The notes under the pieces: model-generated
Seen by the model: only the letters and a program-made list of their open reading frames with translations
What the model was told of the DNA's origin: nothing
Databases searched by the model: none
Source of the DNA: Chryseobacterium culicis
GTDB taxonomy: Bacteria > Bacteroidota > Bacteroidia > Flavobacteriales > Weeksellaceae
Assembly: GCF_002979755.1 (NCBI RefSeq)
Contig: NZ_PCPP01000001.1
Span: forward strand, 962,665-1,026,664
Length of the DNA stretch: 64,000 bases
Reading direction: 5' to 3'
Position numbers and translations under genes: made by a program
Shown: positions 1-9,052 of the stretch, piece after piece
How the letters are laid out: the number at the start of each line of letters is the position of its first letter
Position numbering within the stretch: the stretch's first letter is position 1

Positions 1-624
1 GGTATTATTAGGATTAAAAACAGGTCTCTGGGTCTGGTTTTCTTTCAATCCGTCTACCCCACAGGCAAATGGATTGGCACCTGTTAATTTAGCATCTGAA
101 TAGTTTACAAAATCTTCAGAATTTTTAGCTTTTCCCAGTACTATATTTCCTAATTCGGGGGTAGAAGCAACTCCTACAATATCATTATTAAAAAAGCTAA
201 AAGCAGCAATAGATGCATTATCACCTTTTACAATACCCTGATAATAAACTCCCGGTGTGTAGTCTACTGCTTTTCCTTTCTCTGTAACTACTTTAAAATC
301 GTTGGTCAAGATCTGATGTCTGTACATTTCAACGGTGATCTGCCTGCCTCCGTCAAAGGGAAAAGATATTTCAAGAAACTCAGGTTTTTCGGTGATTAAT
401 CTTTTCAGTTCTGAAGACTTCAGAGACATCACCGTGATATCTGTTGCAGCCCTTTTATATTCGGCTAATTTATCTGCATTTTTATCTATCTCAAATAAAT
501 CATAGCTTTTAAGCTCCGATTTCCCATTATGATATTCCGAAACTTTTTGCGCAACCGGTTTTAATTTTTGAGAAAAACCCATAACACAACATTGTAAAAA
601 ACAAACTAATAGAAACTTTTTCAT
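1..624 (-). CDS. Secreted metallopeptidase-like protein, 5' part only
   Basis: The frame is open from an ATG at 622-624 to the window edge, giving 208 residues with no stop. It begins with a signal peptide (MKKFLLVCFLQCCVMGFSQ). The rest resembles the N-terminal propeptide-like region of reprolysin-like (M12B-type) metallopeptidases that usually carry a C-terminal T9SS sorting domain in Flavobacteriia, with segments such as FPFDGGRQITVEMYRHQIL and NPFACGVDGL. The zinc motif and any sorting domain would lie outside the window, so the catalytic assignment rests on family resemblance of the N-terminal part. No partner gene is visible. Confidence 0.6.
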   Translation of the reverse strand, partial: MKKFLLVCFLQCCVMGFSQKLKPVAQKVSEYHNGKSELKSYDLFEIDKNADKLAEYKRAATDITVMSLKSSELKRLITEKPEFLEISFPFDGGRQITVEMYRHQILTNDFKVVTEKGKAVDYTPGVYYQGIVKGDNASIAAFSFFNNDIVGVASTPELGNIVLGKAKNSEDFVNYSDAKLTGANPFACGVDGLKENQTQRPVFNPNNT

Positions 625-770
625 GATTTTGATAATTTATCATTTTTACAAATAAACAAAAAAAATCAAAACATAGTGAAAAATCCTTATTATATTCTAT
701 TATTTATGGAAACTACATAAATAAATTTAACCAAATCACTAAATGAATGTTTTTAATTCATTAAAATAAA

Positions 771-796
771 AAAAGACGTTAAAAATAACGTCTTTT
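771..796 (-). terminator. Terminator of the Atg22-type transporter gene
   Basis: A 10-bp perfect stem (AAAAGACGTT at 771-780, AACGTCTTTT at 787-796) with a 6-base loop lies 6 bases past the stop codon of the minus-strand gene, and A/T runs on both sides give a U-tract. Confidence 0.8.
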
Positions 797-801
797 AATT
801 T

Positions 802-2292
802 TTATAAAGTTTCTCTATCGGTTCTCATTTTGACCTTCAGGAATCGTATTAAAACTAATCCTGCTGCAAAAAATATGGTCATTGATAAGGCCGCGATACG
901 CATATTATTGAAATGTTCAATTAATGTTGCAAAGATGAATGTTCCGATGATAATGGCAATTTTCTCCAATACATCATAGAAACTGAAGTACGTTGTATTT
1001 TCCATGGAATTTTCCGGAAGAAGTTTTGAGTAGGTAGATCTTGACATTGCCTGAAGACCTCCCATTACCAAACCAACTACGGCAGCTACTCCATAAAACT
1101 GGTATTCTACTGTAGGATTTTCTTTGTTCAGGAAATAAGCCCAAAGACATGCTACAATCCAAAGGATGATGGCAATTGAAATCACATTTTTGTTACCAAT
1201 TCTCTTGGATAGTCTCGAGAAAATAACTGCTCCGATGATCGCTTCGATCTGAATCACCAGAAGGGTTCCTATCAGTTTATCCTGAGCAAGATTGATCTCA
1301 CTCTTTCCGAATAAAGTTGCCATAAGGAAAATTGTCTGCATTCCTACACTGTAAAAGAAGAAACTTGACAGGAAGAATTTCAGATTTTTATCTTTGAAAA
1401 GCTCTCCTCCTACTTTAAACAGTTCATGAAAACTTTCTTTTGCAATATCTTTATAGAAGCTCAGATTATCTTTAAACACCTCAAAGAAACCTCCCTGCTC
1501 TTCATGTTTTTTGAAAATATTCTTATAATTAAGCAATACTAAGTCTTTAGGAAGTTTATCTTTCACATCCCCAAATTGAGGAAGGTGTTTGAATGTGTAT
1601 TGAGAGAACCCAAACCACCATGCTCCCGTTAACAGGAAACTGATTCTTGTAAACAATAGCTGCTGGGCTGCTCCTTTGGCAAAAACCTGAATTAAAACCA
1701 AACAGATTACCACTAAAACTACGGAACCAATATATCCGTACACATATCCTCTTGCAGAGAGCGCATCCTGCCTGTCCGGTGTGGCAATATCAGGAAGGAA
1801 AGAATTATAAAATACCAGACTTCCCCAAAAACCTACGCTGGCCGTAATACTGAATAATAGCCCCAGAAATACGTTATGCATCCCTGTAAACATTGCTAAT
1901 CCCATACATGATGTTGCACCGAGATAGCAGAAGAACTGCAGGAAAGATTTTTTGTTTCCGATGGTATCAGCCAAAGAAGATAAAAACGGTGACAGTAATA
2001 CTACAATAAAGAATGATATGGTAAGTGAATATCCATATACAGCATCCGGCTGATATTCTTCTCCGAAAATTTTGATCATATGTCTTACCGGAACATCTAT
2101 CCATGTTTTTGTTTCCGCCACATATTCTTTTTTCTCGTAAGCAGTGGTTAGGATGGAGTAATAAATGGGAAAAATGGTAGAGGTAATAACCAGGGAATAA
2201 ACGGAGTTTGCCCAGTCATATACAGCCCAGGCTTTCATAATCTTAGGATTATTCTTTATGTTTTTAGGCTGTCGATTCTCAGTTTCAGACAT
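802..2292 (-). CDS. MFS transporter, Atg22/UMF1 family
   Basis: A 496-residue polytopic inner-membrane protein with about 12 hydrophobic segments. The opening after a polar 17-residue N-terminus (KAWAVYDWANSVYSLVITS) is characteristic of the UMF1/Atg22 branch of the major facilitator superfamily (PF11700). A long charged cytoplasmic loop at about residues 240-290 separates the two halves. The substrate is unknown; yeast Atg22 exports vacuolar amino acids, but that cannot be transferred to bacterial members. The gene stands alone with its own terminator. Confidence 0.85.
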   Translation of the reverse strand: MSETENRQPKNIKNNPKIMKAWAVYDWANSVYSLVITSTIFPIYYSILTTAYEKKEYVAETKTWIDVPVRHMIKIFGEEYQPDAVYGYSLTISFFIVVLLSPFLSSLADTIGNKKSFLQFFCYLGATSCMGLAMFTGMHNVFLGLLFSITASVGFWGSLVFYNSFLPDIATPDRQDALSARGYVYGYIGSVVLVVICLVLIQVFAKGAAQQLLFTRISFLLTGAWWFGFSQYTFKHLPQFGDVKDKLPKDLVLLNYKNIFKKHEEQGGFFEVFKDNLSFYKDIAKESFHELFKVGGELFKDKNLKFFLSSFFFYSVGMQTIFLMATLFGKSEINLAQDKLIGTLLVIQIEAIIGAVIFSRLSKRIGNKNVISIAIILWIVACLWAYFLNKENPTVEYQFYGVAAVVGLVMGGLQAMSRSTYSKLLPENSMENTTYFSFYDVLEKIAIIIGTFIFATLIEHFNNMRIAALSMTIFFAAGLVLIRFLKVKMRTDRETL

Positions 2293-2604
2293 TTCAAATA
2301 TATATTAGTAGCACAAAAATAGAAAAACTACGGAATATTCGGCGGTTTTTAATTTTATTTTGAAAATAATAATTGTAAGCCATTGAAATAATTCAGCAAA
2401 GTTTTCCTCTTATTCCGTCTAATTACACTGAACAAAAACCTCCAATAACCAGATTCTGTATTATTTTTTTTCAATAGACTCTCTTTTTGGACAACATTCA
2501 TGATCAGGAAAAGCTTCTCTGCTATAAGAGATATATGACCGGAAATTTTATATCATCAACCTGAAGGCATCGTTGGAAGACAGCAACGTTCTATTTTATA
2601 ACCA
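2293..2604. other. Intergenic region without a recognised gene
   Basis: About 310 bases between the transporter start and the thiolase terminator. I see no convincing open frame or RNA. Two matches to the minus-strand -7 motif (TATATTTG at 2295-2302, TATTTTTG at 2314-2321) next to the transporter ATG may form its promoter, but no spaced TTG is evident. Confidence 0.5.
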
Positions 2605-2634
2605 AAAAATCGGGGTTCTTGAACCCCGATTTTT
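2605..2634 (-). terminator. Terminator of the thiolase gene
   Basis: A strong 14-bp stem (2605-2618 with 2621-2634), GC-rich at its centre (CGGGGTTC), with flanking A/T runs that give a U-tract on the minus strand. It lies about 36 bases past the thiolase stop. Confidence 0.9.
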
Positions 2635-2670
2635 ATATCTGAAACCATAAAATATGGCTGTATATGTCAA

Positions 2671-3849
2671 TTATAAGTTTTCAATTACAATTGCAGAAGC
2701 TCCACCACCACCGTTACAGATAGCAGCAGCCCCATATTTTGCATTATTTTGCTTCAATACGTTAATTAATGTAACAATGATTCTTGAACCAGAACTTCCC
2801 AGTGGGTGTCCTAATGCTACAGCACCTCCGTTTACGTTTACTTTAGCAGCATCTAATCCTAAGATTTTATTGTTTGCCAATCCTACTACTGAGAAAGCTT
2901 CGTTGAATTCGAAGAAATCGATATCAGAAATCTCTAATCCTGCTTTTTTAAGAGCGATAGGTAAAGCTTTTGCCGGAGCTGTTGTAAAGTTTTCAGGCTC
3001 ATGAGCTGCATCAGCATAAGAAACAATTTTAGCAAGAGGTTTTAATCCCAATTCTTCCATTTTTTCTTTAGAAACAAGGATCAATGCAGAAGCACCATCG
3101 TTCAGTGTAGAAGCGTTTGCTGCTGTTACTGTACCTTCTTCTTTTTTGAAAACGGTAGGAAGTGTTGAAATTCTGTCAAAGTTTACTGCTTTGTATTCTT
3201 CATCTTCAGCAAAGATTACAGGCTCTCCTTTTCTCTGAGGAATAGAAACCGGTACAATTTCTTCACTGAATTTACCTTCGCTCCAAGCTTTTGCTGATCT
3301 TTTGTAAGATTCTACAGCGAAGTTATCCTGATCTTCTCTTGTGATGTTATAATCTACGGCACATTTTTCTGCGCATACTCCCATATGTACTTTGTTGTAT
3401 ACGTCTGTAAGACCGTCAAGCACCATACCGTCAAGCATTTTGATGTCACCTAATTTTGTAGCTACTCTTGCATTGTAATAATGAGGAACTAAAGACATAT
3501 TCTCCATACCTCCTGCCACAATTACTTCTGCATCACCAGCTTTGATTGCCTGAGCCGCCATTGTTACAGCCTTCATTCCTGAAGCACAAACTTTATTTAC
3601 GGTAGTAGATGGTGTATTGATTGAAAGACCTGCTCCTAAAGCAACCTGACGAGCCGGCGCCTGGCCTTCTCCTGCCTGAAGAACATTTCCCATATAGATT
3701 TCCTGAACATTATTAGGATCCATACCGATTTTATCTAATGCACCTTTTACAGCAGTTGCTCCCAATTTTGTAGCTGGAACTGTTGATAAGCTTCCCATAA
3801 AACTTCCCATTGGTGTTCTTACTGCGGAAACAATGAATACTTCTTTCAT
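2671..3849 (-). CDS. Acetyl-CoA C-acetyltransferase (thiolase)
   Basis: A 392-residue type II thiolase that condenses two acetyl-CoA or cleaves acetoacetyl-CoA. The catalytic residues match biosynthetic thiolases: Cys88 (NKVCASG), His348 (GHPLGSSG) and Cys378 (ICNGGGGAS), with the NEAF motif preceding His348. Length and motif spacing agree with AtoB/PhaA-type enzymes. It has its own terminator and no adjacent fatty-acid oxidation genes, so a synthetic or acetoacetyl-CoA role is as likely as beta-oxidation. The specific symbol (atoB, phaA, fadA) cannot be settled from sequence alone. Confidence 0.93.
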   Translation of the reverse strand: MKEVFIVSAVRTPMGSFMGSLSTVPATKLGATAVKGALDKIGMDPNNVQEIYMGNVLQAGEGQAPARQVALGAGLSINTPSTTVNKVCASGMKAVTMAAQAIKAGDAEVIVAGGMENMSLVPHYYNARVATKLGDIKMLDGMVLDGLTDVYNKVHMGVCAEKCAVDYNITREDQDNFAVESYKRSAKAWSEGKFSEEIVPVSIPQRKGEPVIFAEDEEYKAVNFDRISTLPTVFKKEEGTVTAANASTLNDGASALILVSKEKMEELGLKPLAKIVSYADAAHEPENFTTAPAKALPIALKKAGLEISDIDFFEFNEAFSVVGLANNKILGLDAAKVNVNGGAVALGHPLGSSGSRIIVTLINVLKQNNAKYGAAAICNGGGGASAIVIENL

Positions 3850-3908
3850 GTATATAATTTTTATTTTAAGCTAAAACGGAACAAATGTTCCTTTTTTATA
3901 GTTAGAAT

Positions 3909-4319
3909 TTATTTCACTTTTACGTATACCATATCAAATTGGGTTCCCTCAATTTTAGTATTTACTTTCAGAAGATTATCCTGAGTAGCTACTATTTTAT
4001 TGTTGAAGACATCCCCTATTTGTGCGGGAGCATTTTTATCGGATTTCTCCATGACGATTGCTTTATAATTACAATCATCAATAAAAACCAATGTGGATTT
4101 GATATAATCTTTTCCATTATTAAAATATTCAGTCTGAACATTATCTTTAATGGTCATGTACCATATTTCTTCCGGGTAATTGGGCCTTACGAACTTCCCT
4201 TCTTTTATATTAGCACATTTCGGCGGATTATCCGGTTTTTTCTGTTCTGTTGCCTGGGCATGAACCTGCGTGGCTGCCATCAACAAAATTCCTACTGAAA
4301 ATATTTTTAAGGAGTTCAT
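3909..4319 (-). CDS. Small secreted protein of unknown function
   Basis: 136 residues beginning with a signal peptide (MNSLKIFSVGILLMAATQVHAQ, cleavage expected after residue 20 or 22). The mature part is polar with a Cys pair (KCANIKEG near the start, DDCNYK in the middle), compatible with a small beta-rich periplasmic fold. The pattern of strand-like segments around EEIWYMTIKDN and FIDDCNYKAIVMEK resembles lipocalin-like small proteins of this group, but I do not recognise a named family. It starts 2 bases after the stop of the small membrane protein upstream, so the two are probably co-transcribed. Confidence 0.75.
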   Translation of the reverse strand: MNSLKIFSVGILLMAATQVHAQATEQKKPDNPPKCANIKEGKFVRPNYPEEIWYMTIKDNVQTEYFNNGKDYIKSTLVFIDDCNYKAIVMEKSDKNAPAQIGDVFNNKIVATQDNLLKVNTKIEGTQFDMVYVKVK

Positions 4320-4321
4320 TT

Positions 4322-4726
4322 TTATATCTGTGTTCTATTGTTTACTTTTTTGTTTCCTCCTGCAATTACCATTAGAAAAGCGCCTAAAAATTCTACAGCC
4401 CAGCCCCATTTCAATTTGACGATTCCTGCAAAAGTTTCCTGCCATGATTTGAATGGTAAAAAGCTAAAATATTGCAGCGACTGCATTTTCACAGCAACTA
4501 AGGTAAATCCGAATAAAAGAATAAGCAGGATACCAAAAAACCTAACGATTCTGACACTGTTATTCACAATTCCAAAAACGGCACATGCGGAAAAAATCCA
4601 GCAGGCAATAGCCAGATAATGATCAAGCTTCCAATAGTTCCAGTTCCCGATGACAGGCACATGTACCAAGGGTAAAAAGCTGCCTACAATGACTAACAGT
4701 AATCCTAATAACTGAATATTTTTCAT
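4322..4726 (-). CDS. Small integral membrane protein, unknown function
   Basis: The frame is open from 4807, but the ATG at 4724-4726 (MKNIQLLGLLLVIVGSF) starts directly with a membrane segment and is the likely start, giving 134 residues. Four hydrophobic segments are visible. The longer reading adds 27 residues encoded across a terminator-like hairpin and is unlikely. It is followed at 2 bases by a small secreted protein. No family recognised. Confidence 0.7.
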   Translation of the reverse strand: MKNIQLLGLLLVIVGSFLPLVHVPVIGNWNYWKLDHYLAIACWIFSACAVFGIVNNSVRIVRFFGILLILLFGFTLVAVKMQSLQYFSFLPFKSWQETFAGIVKLKWGWAVEFLGAFLMVIAGGNKKVNNRTQI

Positions 4727-4753
4727 ATTTACTAAAGTGCCAAAATACAAAAA

Positions 4754-4780
4754 AAAACACACTTTTAAATAGTGTGTTTT
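4754..4780 (-). terminator. Hairpin upstream of the small membrane protein gene
   Basis: A 10-bp stem (AAAACACACT at 4754-4763, AGTGTGTTTT at 4771-4780) with a 7-base loop. It sits 28 bases upstream of the ATG at 4726 and far (245 bases) past the nearest upstream stop, so it may be a back-up terminator or a leader structure. Confidence 0.55.
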
Positions 4781-4969
4781 AAAAATAGAAATTCCGCACC
4801 CGAACACTTGTTAGTTATAAAAAAGATTCGATATTTTTAATTATTACACAAAGAAAAAAGGAATTTATTATCAAATTAAAAATGAGTATTTACTATTTCT
4901 ATACCGATCTGAAGTCCAAATTTTTCTTCAGTCAACCTTTATTTTATAAAAGGATATCTGAAAAATAAA

Positions 4970-4999
4970 AAATTGCATCTTTTTTCAAAAATGCAATTT
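4970..4999 (-). terminator. Terminator of the nucleoside permease gene
   Basis: A 9-bp stem (AAATTGCAT at 4970-4978, ATGCAATTT at 4991-4999) with a 12-base loop and a T-rich stretch on the minus strand beyond it, 26 bases past the stop. Confidence 0.7.
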
Positions 5000-5024
5000 A
5001 ATATCTTAAGAATGTTAGTTTTAA

Positions 5025-6407
5025 TTAATGTTTAACTGATGAAACATCTTCCGGGTTGTGTTTATGTTTAAACAAAACGGCAAAGAAAATCGCCAGTATT
5101 AATGCATAGATTGCAAAAGAAAGCCATATCTGCTGCCAGTCTTTTACCATCACTATAGAGGAAAGAGTTCCATCTGAATTAACAGCAGCATTAAAACTCT
5201 TCTTTAAAATCTTCAGGAAAGTAGGATTATCAGGTGTTGTTTGCAGATAAGCAGACAGATCTGAAACCGTTGTAAACTTATGGGTAAAGAACTTATCAAT
5301 AGCCCATCCTGCGGCATAACTTCCGAAAACCGCTCCAAACCCGTTAGTCATCATCATGAATAATCCCTGAGCCGAAGAACGTATTTTCTTGTCGGTAGTC
5401 GTTTCCACGAAAAGTGACCCTGAGATATTAAAGAAATCGAAAGCCATTCCATACACGATACATGAAAGAATGATTAACGAAAGTCCGAATCCGTCCGGCA
5501 CACCATACGCAAAGAACCCAAATCTTAAAACCCAAGCCAGCATTGATATCAACATTACTTTTTTAATTCCAAATTTCTTCAGGAAGAAAGGAATTGCCAA
5601 AATAAACAGGGTTTCTGAAACCTGAGAAATTGACATAATGATGGTAGATCTCTTTACTACAAATGAGTCTGCGTATTTAGGAAAATGAGCAAATTCACTT
5701 AAGAAAACATCTCCGTATGCATTGGTAAGCTGAAGTGCAGCTCCCAAAAGCATTGAGAATAGAAAGAATAATGCCATTTTATAGTTTCCGAACAGTTTGA
5801 ATGCATTCAAGCCTAATTGTTCAGATAATGGTGAATTCTTGTCTATTAGTTTTTGTGGTGGACATTTTGGAAGTGTAAGGGCATAAATTCCTAAGAAAAT
5901 TGCTACAACACCTCCGATATAAAACTGTCCTTCTGTTTCTTTGTTCCCACTAAGATTTGTGATCCACATGGCAACAATAAAACCAATAGTTCCCCATACA
6001 CGAATCGGTGGAAAGTCTTTCACCACATCCAGATTATTATTTTTCAGGATTGTATAAGAAATTGAATTAGCAAGTGCAATAGTAGGCATGTAGAAACACA
6101 TGGCCACAAGCATTACCGAAAAGAAGGAATTTGGATCTGCAGAATGAGGTAATATGAAAAGAATAACCCCATAAAGAATGTGTAATACTGAAAATATACG
6201 TTCCGCATTTACCCAGCGGTCAGCAATAATTCCAGTAATGGTTGGCATAAAGATAGAAGCAATTCCCATTGTTCCGAACACAGCTCCAAACTGAGTTCCT
6301 TCCCAATGTTTTGTGCCAAACCAGAAGTTTGCCATCGTAATCAGCCATGCACCCCAAACAAAAAACTGGAGAAAACTGAGGATGGTCAGTCGTAATTTTA
6401 AATTCAT
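5025..6407 (-). CDS. Nucleoside permease, NupG-type MFS
   Basis: 460 residues with about 12 membrane segments. The N-terminus (RLTILSFLQFFVWGAWLITM) and the GIADRWVNAERIF loop match the nucleoside:H+ symporter family (NupG/XapB). The expected role is uptake of nucleosides across the inner membrane. It starts 22 bases after the stop of the bifunctional-nuclease-like gene, suggesting one transcript, although a joint function is not obvious. The preference among nucleosides cannot be told. Confidence 0.88.
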   Translation of the reverse strand: MNLKLRLTILSFLQFFVWGAWLITMANFWFGTKHWEGTQFGAVFGTMGIASIFMPTITGIIADRWVNAERIFSVLHILYGVILFILPHSADPNSFFSVMLVAMCFYMPTIALANSISYTILKNNNLDVVKDFPPIRVWGTIGFIVAMWITNLSGNKETEGQFYIGGVVAIFLGIYALTLPKCPPQKLIDKNSPLSEQLGLNAFKLFGNYKMALFFLFSMLLGAALQLTNAYGDVFLSEFAHFPKYADSFVVKRSTIIMSISQVSETLFILAIPFFLKKFGIKKVMLISMLAWVLRFGFFAYGVPDGFGLSLIILSCIVYGMAFDFFNISGSLFVETTTDKKIRSSAQGLFMMMTNGFGAVFGSYAAGWAIDKFFTHKFTTVSDLSAYLQTTPDNPTFLKILKKSFNAAVNSDGTLSSIVMVKDWQQIWLSFAIYALILAIFFAVLFKHKHNPEDVSSVKH

Positions 6408-6429
6408 AGTTTATATAAAAAGTATCTCT

Positions 6430-7029
6430 TTAATCAATTTTCTTTTTCCTCCTCTTGATTTCTTCCTGGATTTCAAGGGCGGTATCATAGTCTTCTTCTT
6501 TAACGGCTTCATCTAATAATTTCTGAAGCTCTTCCATAGAAAGAGATTTCAAGTTATCTTCTGTCTGTACAGTTTCTGAGAAAGATTGATCTTCTTTGGC
6601 AACATCTTCCAGTTCCAATAAAATCCCGGCTTCATTCAAAACCTGTTGTGTTGTAAATATAGGCGCGTCAAATCGTACGGCCATTGCAACAGCATCGGAA
6701 GTTCTGGCATCAAGGATCAGTTCTTCTTCCGTTACTTTATTTTTAAAGTTGATATTTGAAAAGAAAACTCCGTCTACAATCTGATAGATAATGACAGAAA
6801 TCAGCTCATAATTGGCAGAAACTATAAATTTAGTAAATAAATCATGAGTAAGAGGACGCGGTGGATGAATATCTTTTTCCAGCCCAAGAGAGATAGACTG
6901 GGCTTCGAAATTTCCTATAACAACAGGTAATTTTATATGTGTTTCTTCATGCTCCAGTAACAATGCGTACGCCCCTGATTGAGTCTGGCTGTACGATATT
7001 CCGCGAATAATTAGCTGTTTATAATCCAT
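6430..7029 (-). CDS. Bifunctional nuclease domain protein (DUF151) with UVR motif
   Basis: 199 residues in two parts. Residues 1-140 form a BFN/DUF151 domain (PVVIGNFEAQSI, LTHDLF, DARTSDAVAMAVRFDAPIF). Residues 165-195 form a UvrB/UvrC-type helical motif (LLDEAVKEEDYDTALEIQEEI). The domain pair is typical of Bacteroidota. Nuclease activity has been reported for a plant BFN protein; the role in bacteria is unclear. A minus-strand TATATTTG at 7035-7042 lies 5 bases from the ATG, so the transcript may be nearly leaderless. Leads a two-gene unit with the nucleoside permease. Confidence 0.85.
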   Translation of the reverse strand: MDYKQLIIRGISYSQTQSGAYALLLEHEETHIKLPVVIGNFEAQSISLGLEKDIHPPRPLTHDLFTKFIVSANYELISVIIYQIVDGVFFSNINFKNKVTEEELILDARTSDAVAMAVRFDAPIFTTQQVLNEAGILLELEDVAKEDQSFSETVQTEDNLKSLSMEELQKLLDEAVKEEDYDTALEIQEEIKRRKKKID

Positions 7030-7081
7030 AGCTACAAATATAGATTAATTTTTTATTGTGTTTTCACTTTTTTACGCAAAA

Positions 7082-7109
7082 ATAAAAGCCCGGAAAGCCG
7101 AGCTTTTAT
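7082..7109 (-). terminator. Terminator of etfBA
   Basis: The outer stem ATAAAAGC/GCTTTTAT (7082-7089, 7102-7109) continues into a CGG/CCG inner stem with small bulges, about 110 bases past the etfA stop. The A/T content around it supplies the U-tract. Confidence 0.7.
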
Positions 7110-7139
7110 CTGTATTGTTGATGATTGTCAAACGTTAAT

Positions 7140-7215
7140 AGTGAATTTTGCTTCGCAAGTGAATTATTTACTTAAAAATTGACGAGTAAAGCGAATTGAC
7201 TATTCACAATTCACT
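7140..7215. repeat. Nested palindromic intergenic element
   Basis: Three nested inverted pairs are visible: AGTGAATT (7140-7147) with AATTCACT (7208-7215), TTCGC (7152-7156) with GCGAA (7191-7195), and TTTACT (7167-7172) with AGTAAA (7185-7190). A second direct AGTGAATT lies at 7158-7165. It fills the gap between etfA and its terminator and looks like a degenerate REP- or MITE-type repeat; whether it occurs elsewhere in the genome is unknown. Confidence 0.5.
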
Positions 7216-7218
7216 TTC

Positions 7219-8166
7219 TTATCCTTTTATTGCTTTAATTTTCTCTGTTAATGCAGGAATAATCTGGAAAGCATCTCCTACTACTCCGTAATCAGCAGAC
7301 TTGAAGAATGGTGCTTCAGGATCACTGTTGATAACAACAATCGTTTTTGAAGAGTTTACTCCAGCAAGGTGCTGAATTGCTCCTGAAATCCCTACAGCAA
7401 TGTAAAGGTTGGGTGCAATTGCTTTACCCGTTTGTCCTACGTGCTCTGTGTGAGGTCTCCATCCGATGTCAGAAACCGGTTTAGAACATGCTGTAGCAGC
7501 TCCTAAAACGTTTGCTAAATCTTCAATCATTCCCCAGTTTTCAGGACCTTTCATCCCTCTACCAGCAGAAACAACAACTTCAGCTTCTTTAAGGTCTAAT
7601 TTACCTGAACTTTGCTCGTGAGAAATCACTTTAGTATCTTCATTCGCAACCGATAAATTTTTCACTTCTTCTGAACCTGATACTGCATTTTCTTTAACAC
7701 CAAAAGCGTTTTGAGAAACCGTAACAATTACTCCGTTTCCTTCAGCTTTTGCATGCATGAAACCTTTTCCTGAGAATGCTCTTCTTTTTACCTGGAAAGG
7801 AGAAAGGCTTTCAGGAGCTTCCAATGCGTTTGTAATTAAAGAGTAGTTCTTCATCACAGCAAGCATAGGAGCAATTGAAGAAGCATCAGTAGTGTGAGGG
7901 AAAACAATAGTATTTCCGTCTGCTACTTCATTTACAGCCTGAGCAAATGCTTTTGCAGAGAAGTTTTTAAGACCTTCGTCTTTGATATTGATAACGTTTG
8001 ATGCTCCATATTTGTATAATAAATCTGAAGAATCTGTTGGGTTTACAGAGATTGCCGTAACGGTATCTCCCGCTTTATCAGCGATAGCTTTAGCATAAGA
8101 AACTGCTTCGAAAGCTGCTTTTTTGTAAACTCCGTTTATATTTTCTGCGTATACGAATACTGCCAT
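7219..8166 (-). CDS. etfA: Electron transfer flavoprotein alpha subunit
   Basis: 315 residues of the FixB/EtfA family. The C-terminal FAD-binding region is intact (SAGRGMKGPENW, GWRPHTEHVGQTGK, YIAVGISGAIQHLAGV, INSDPEAPFF). With EtfB it forms the heterodimer that passes electrons from acyl-CoA dehydrogenases to the quinone pool through ETF-QO. It follows etfB by 41 bases, so the two form an operon. Confidence 0.96.
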   Translation of the reverse strand: MAVFVYAENINGVYKKAAFEAVSYAKAIADKAGDTVTAISVNPTDSSDLLYKYGASNVINIKDEGLKNFSAKAFAQAVNEVADGNTIVFPHTTDASSIAPMLAVMKNYSLITNALEAPESLSPFQVKRRAFSGKGFMHAKAEGNGVIVTVSQNAFGVKENAVSGSEEVKNLSVANEDTKVISHEQSSGKLDLKEAEVVVSAGRGMKGPENWGMIEDLANVLGAATACSKPVSDIGWRPHTEHVGQTGKAIAPNLYIAVGISGAIQHLAGVNSSKTIVVINSDPEAPFFKSADYGVVGDAFQIIPALTEKIKAIKG

Positions 8167-8207
8167 TGTTTTAAATTTAAAAATTAAAAGATTGAAAAAT
8201 TTAAAGA

Positions 8208-8954
8208 TTAGATTACTTTAGCTTCTTCGTGAAGTAATCTTACCAATTCATCCAGGTTGTCAGGAGAAACCATTTTCACAGCAGCTCTTGGAGGAACGCT
8301 GTCATAAGATACTCCCTGAACTTTTACTTCTGAAGAAGAAGGCTCTACTACCTGAAGAGGTTTTGTTCTTGCAGACATAATTCCTCTCATATTCGGGATG
8401 ATAAGGTCTTTTTCATCTACTAATCCTTTCTGACCTGCAATAACTGCCGGTAATTTTACAGAAATAGTTTCTTTACCTCCTTCAATTTCTCTTACTGCAG
8501 TAGCTTCGCTTCCGCTCACGTCTAATCCTACTGAAGCGTTTACGAAAGGCTGGTTCAATAACTGAGCCACCATTCCCGGAACTGAACCTCCGTTATAATC
8601 AATAGATTCTTTTCCACAAAGGATAAGATCATATCCTCCGTTTTGAGCTACTGCTGCAATTTCTTTTGCTGTAGCATAGCTGTCTTTCGGATCAAGATTT
8701 ACTCTTACTGCATCGTTAGCACCAATAGCTAAAGCTTTTCTGATTACAGGTTCTGTAGCAGCATCACCTACGTTGATTACTGTAACTGTTGCTCCCTGAG
8801 ATTCCTGAAGTTTAACCGCTTTTGTCAACGCAAATTCGTCTAGAGGGTTGATTACCCACTGAATTCCGTTCTTGTCGAAAGCAGATTTATCTGCTGTAAA
8901 GTTAATTTTGGAAGTAGTATCCGGAACACTACTAATACAAACTAATATTTTCAT
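8208..8954 (-). CDS. etfB: Electron transfer flavoprotein beta subunit
   Basis: 248 residues of the FixA/EtfB family, with the AMP-binding loop CGKESIDYNGGSVPGMVAQ and the conserved NPLDEFAL and KPLQVV segments. First gene of etfBA. An 18-base palindrome about 100 bases upstream of its ATG is a possible operator. Confidence 0.96.
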   Translation of the reverse strand: MKILVCISSVPDTTSKINFTADKSAFDKNGIQWVINPLDEFALTKAVKLQESQGATVTVINVGDAATEPVIRKALAIGANDAVRVNLDPKDSYATAKEIAAVAQNGGYDLILCGKESIDYNGGSVPGMVAQLLNQPFVNASVGLDVSGSEATAVREIEGGKETISVKLPAVIAGQKGLVDEKDLIIPNMRGIMSARTKPLQVVEPSSSEVKVQGVSYDSVPPRAAVKMVSPDNLDELVRLLHEEAKVI

Positions 8955-9052
8955 GTGTACTATTTTATTTTTTCCCTTTTAATGCATAAAATCATGACAG
9001 TTTATGCAGAGATTTTGTTTGAATTAATTTTTGCTAATATAAATAAAAAATA

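Noticed and set aside
2654..3004. Plus-strand frame of 116 codons opposite the thiolase
   Set aside because: Overlaps the conserved thiolase C-terminus; Ala/Pro-rich antisense artefact.
4727..4807. Longer N-terminus for the small membrane protein
   Set aside because: The extra 27 codons run through a terminator-like hairpin, and the internal ATG gives a normal start before the first membrane segment.
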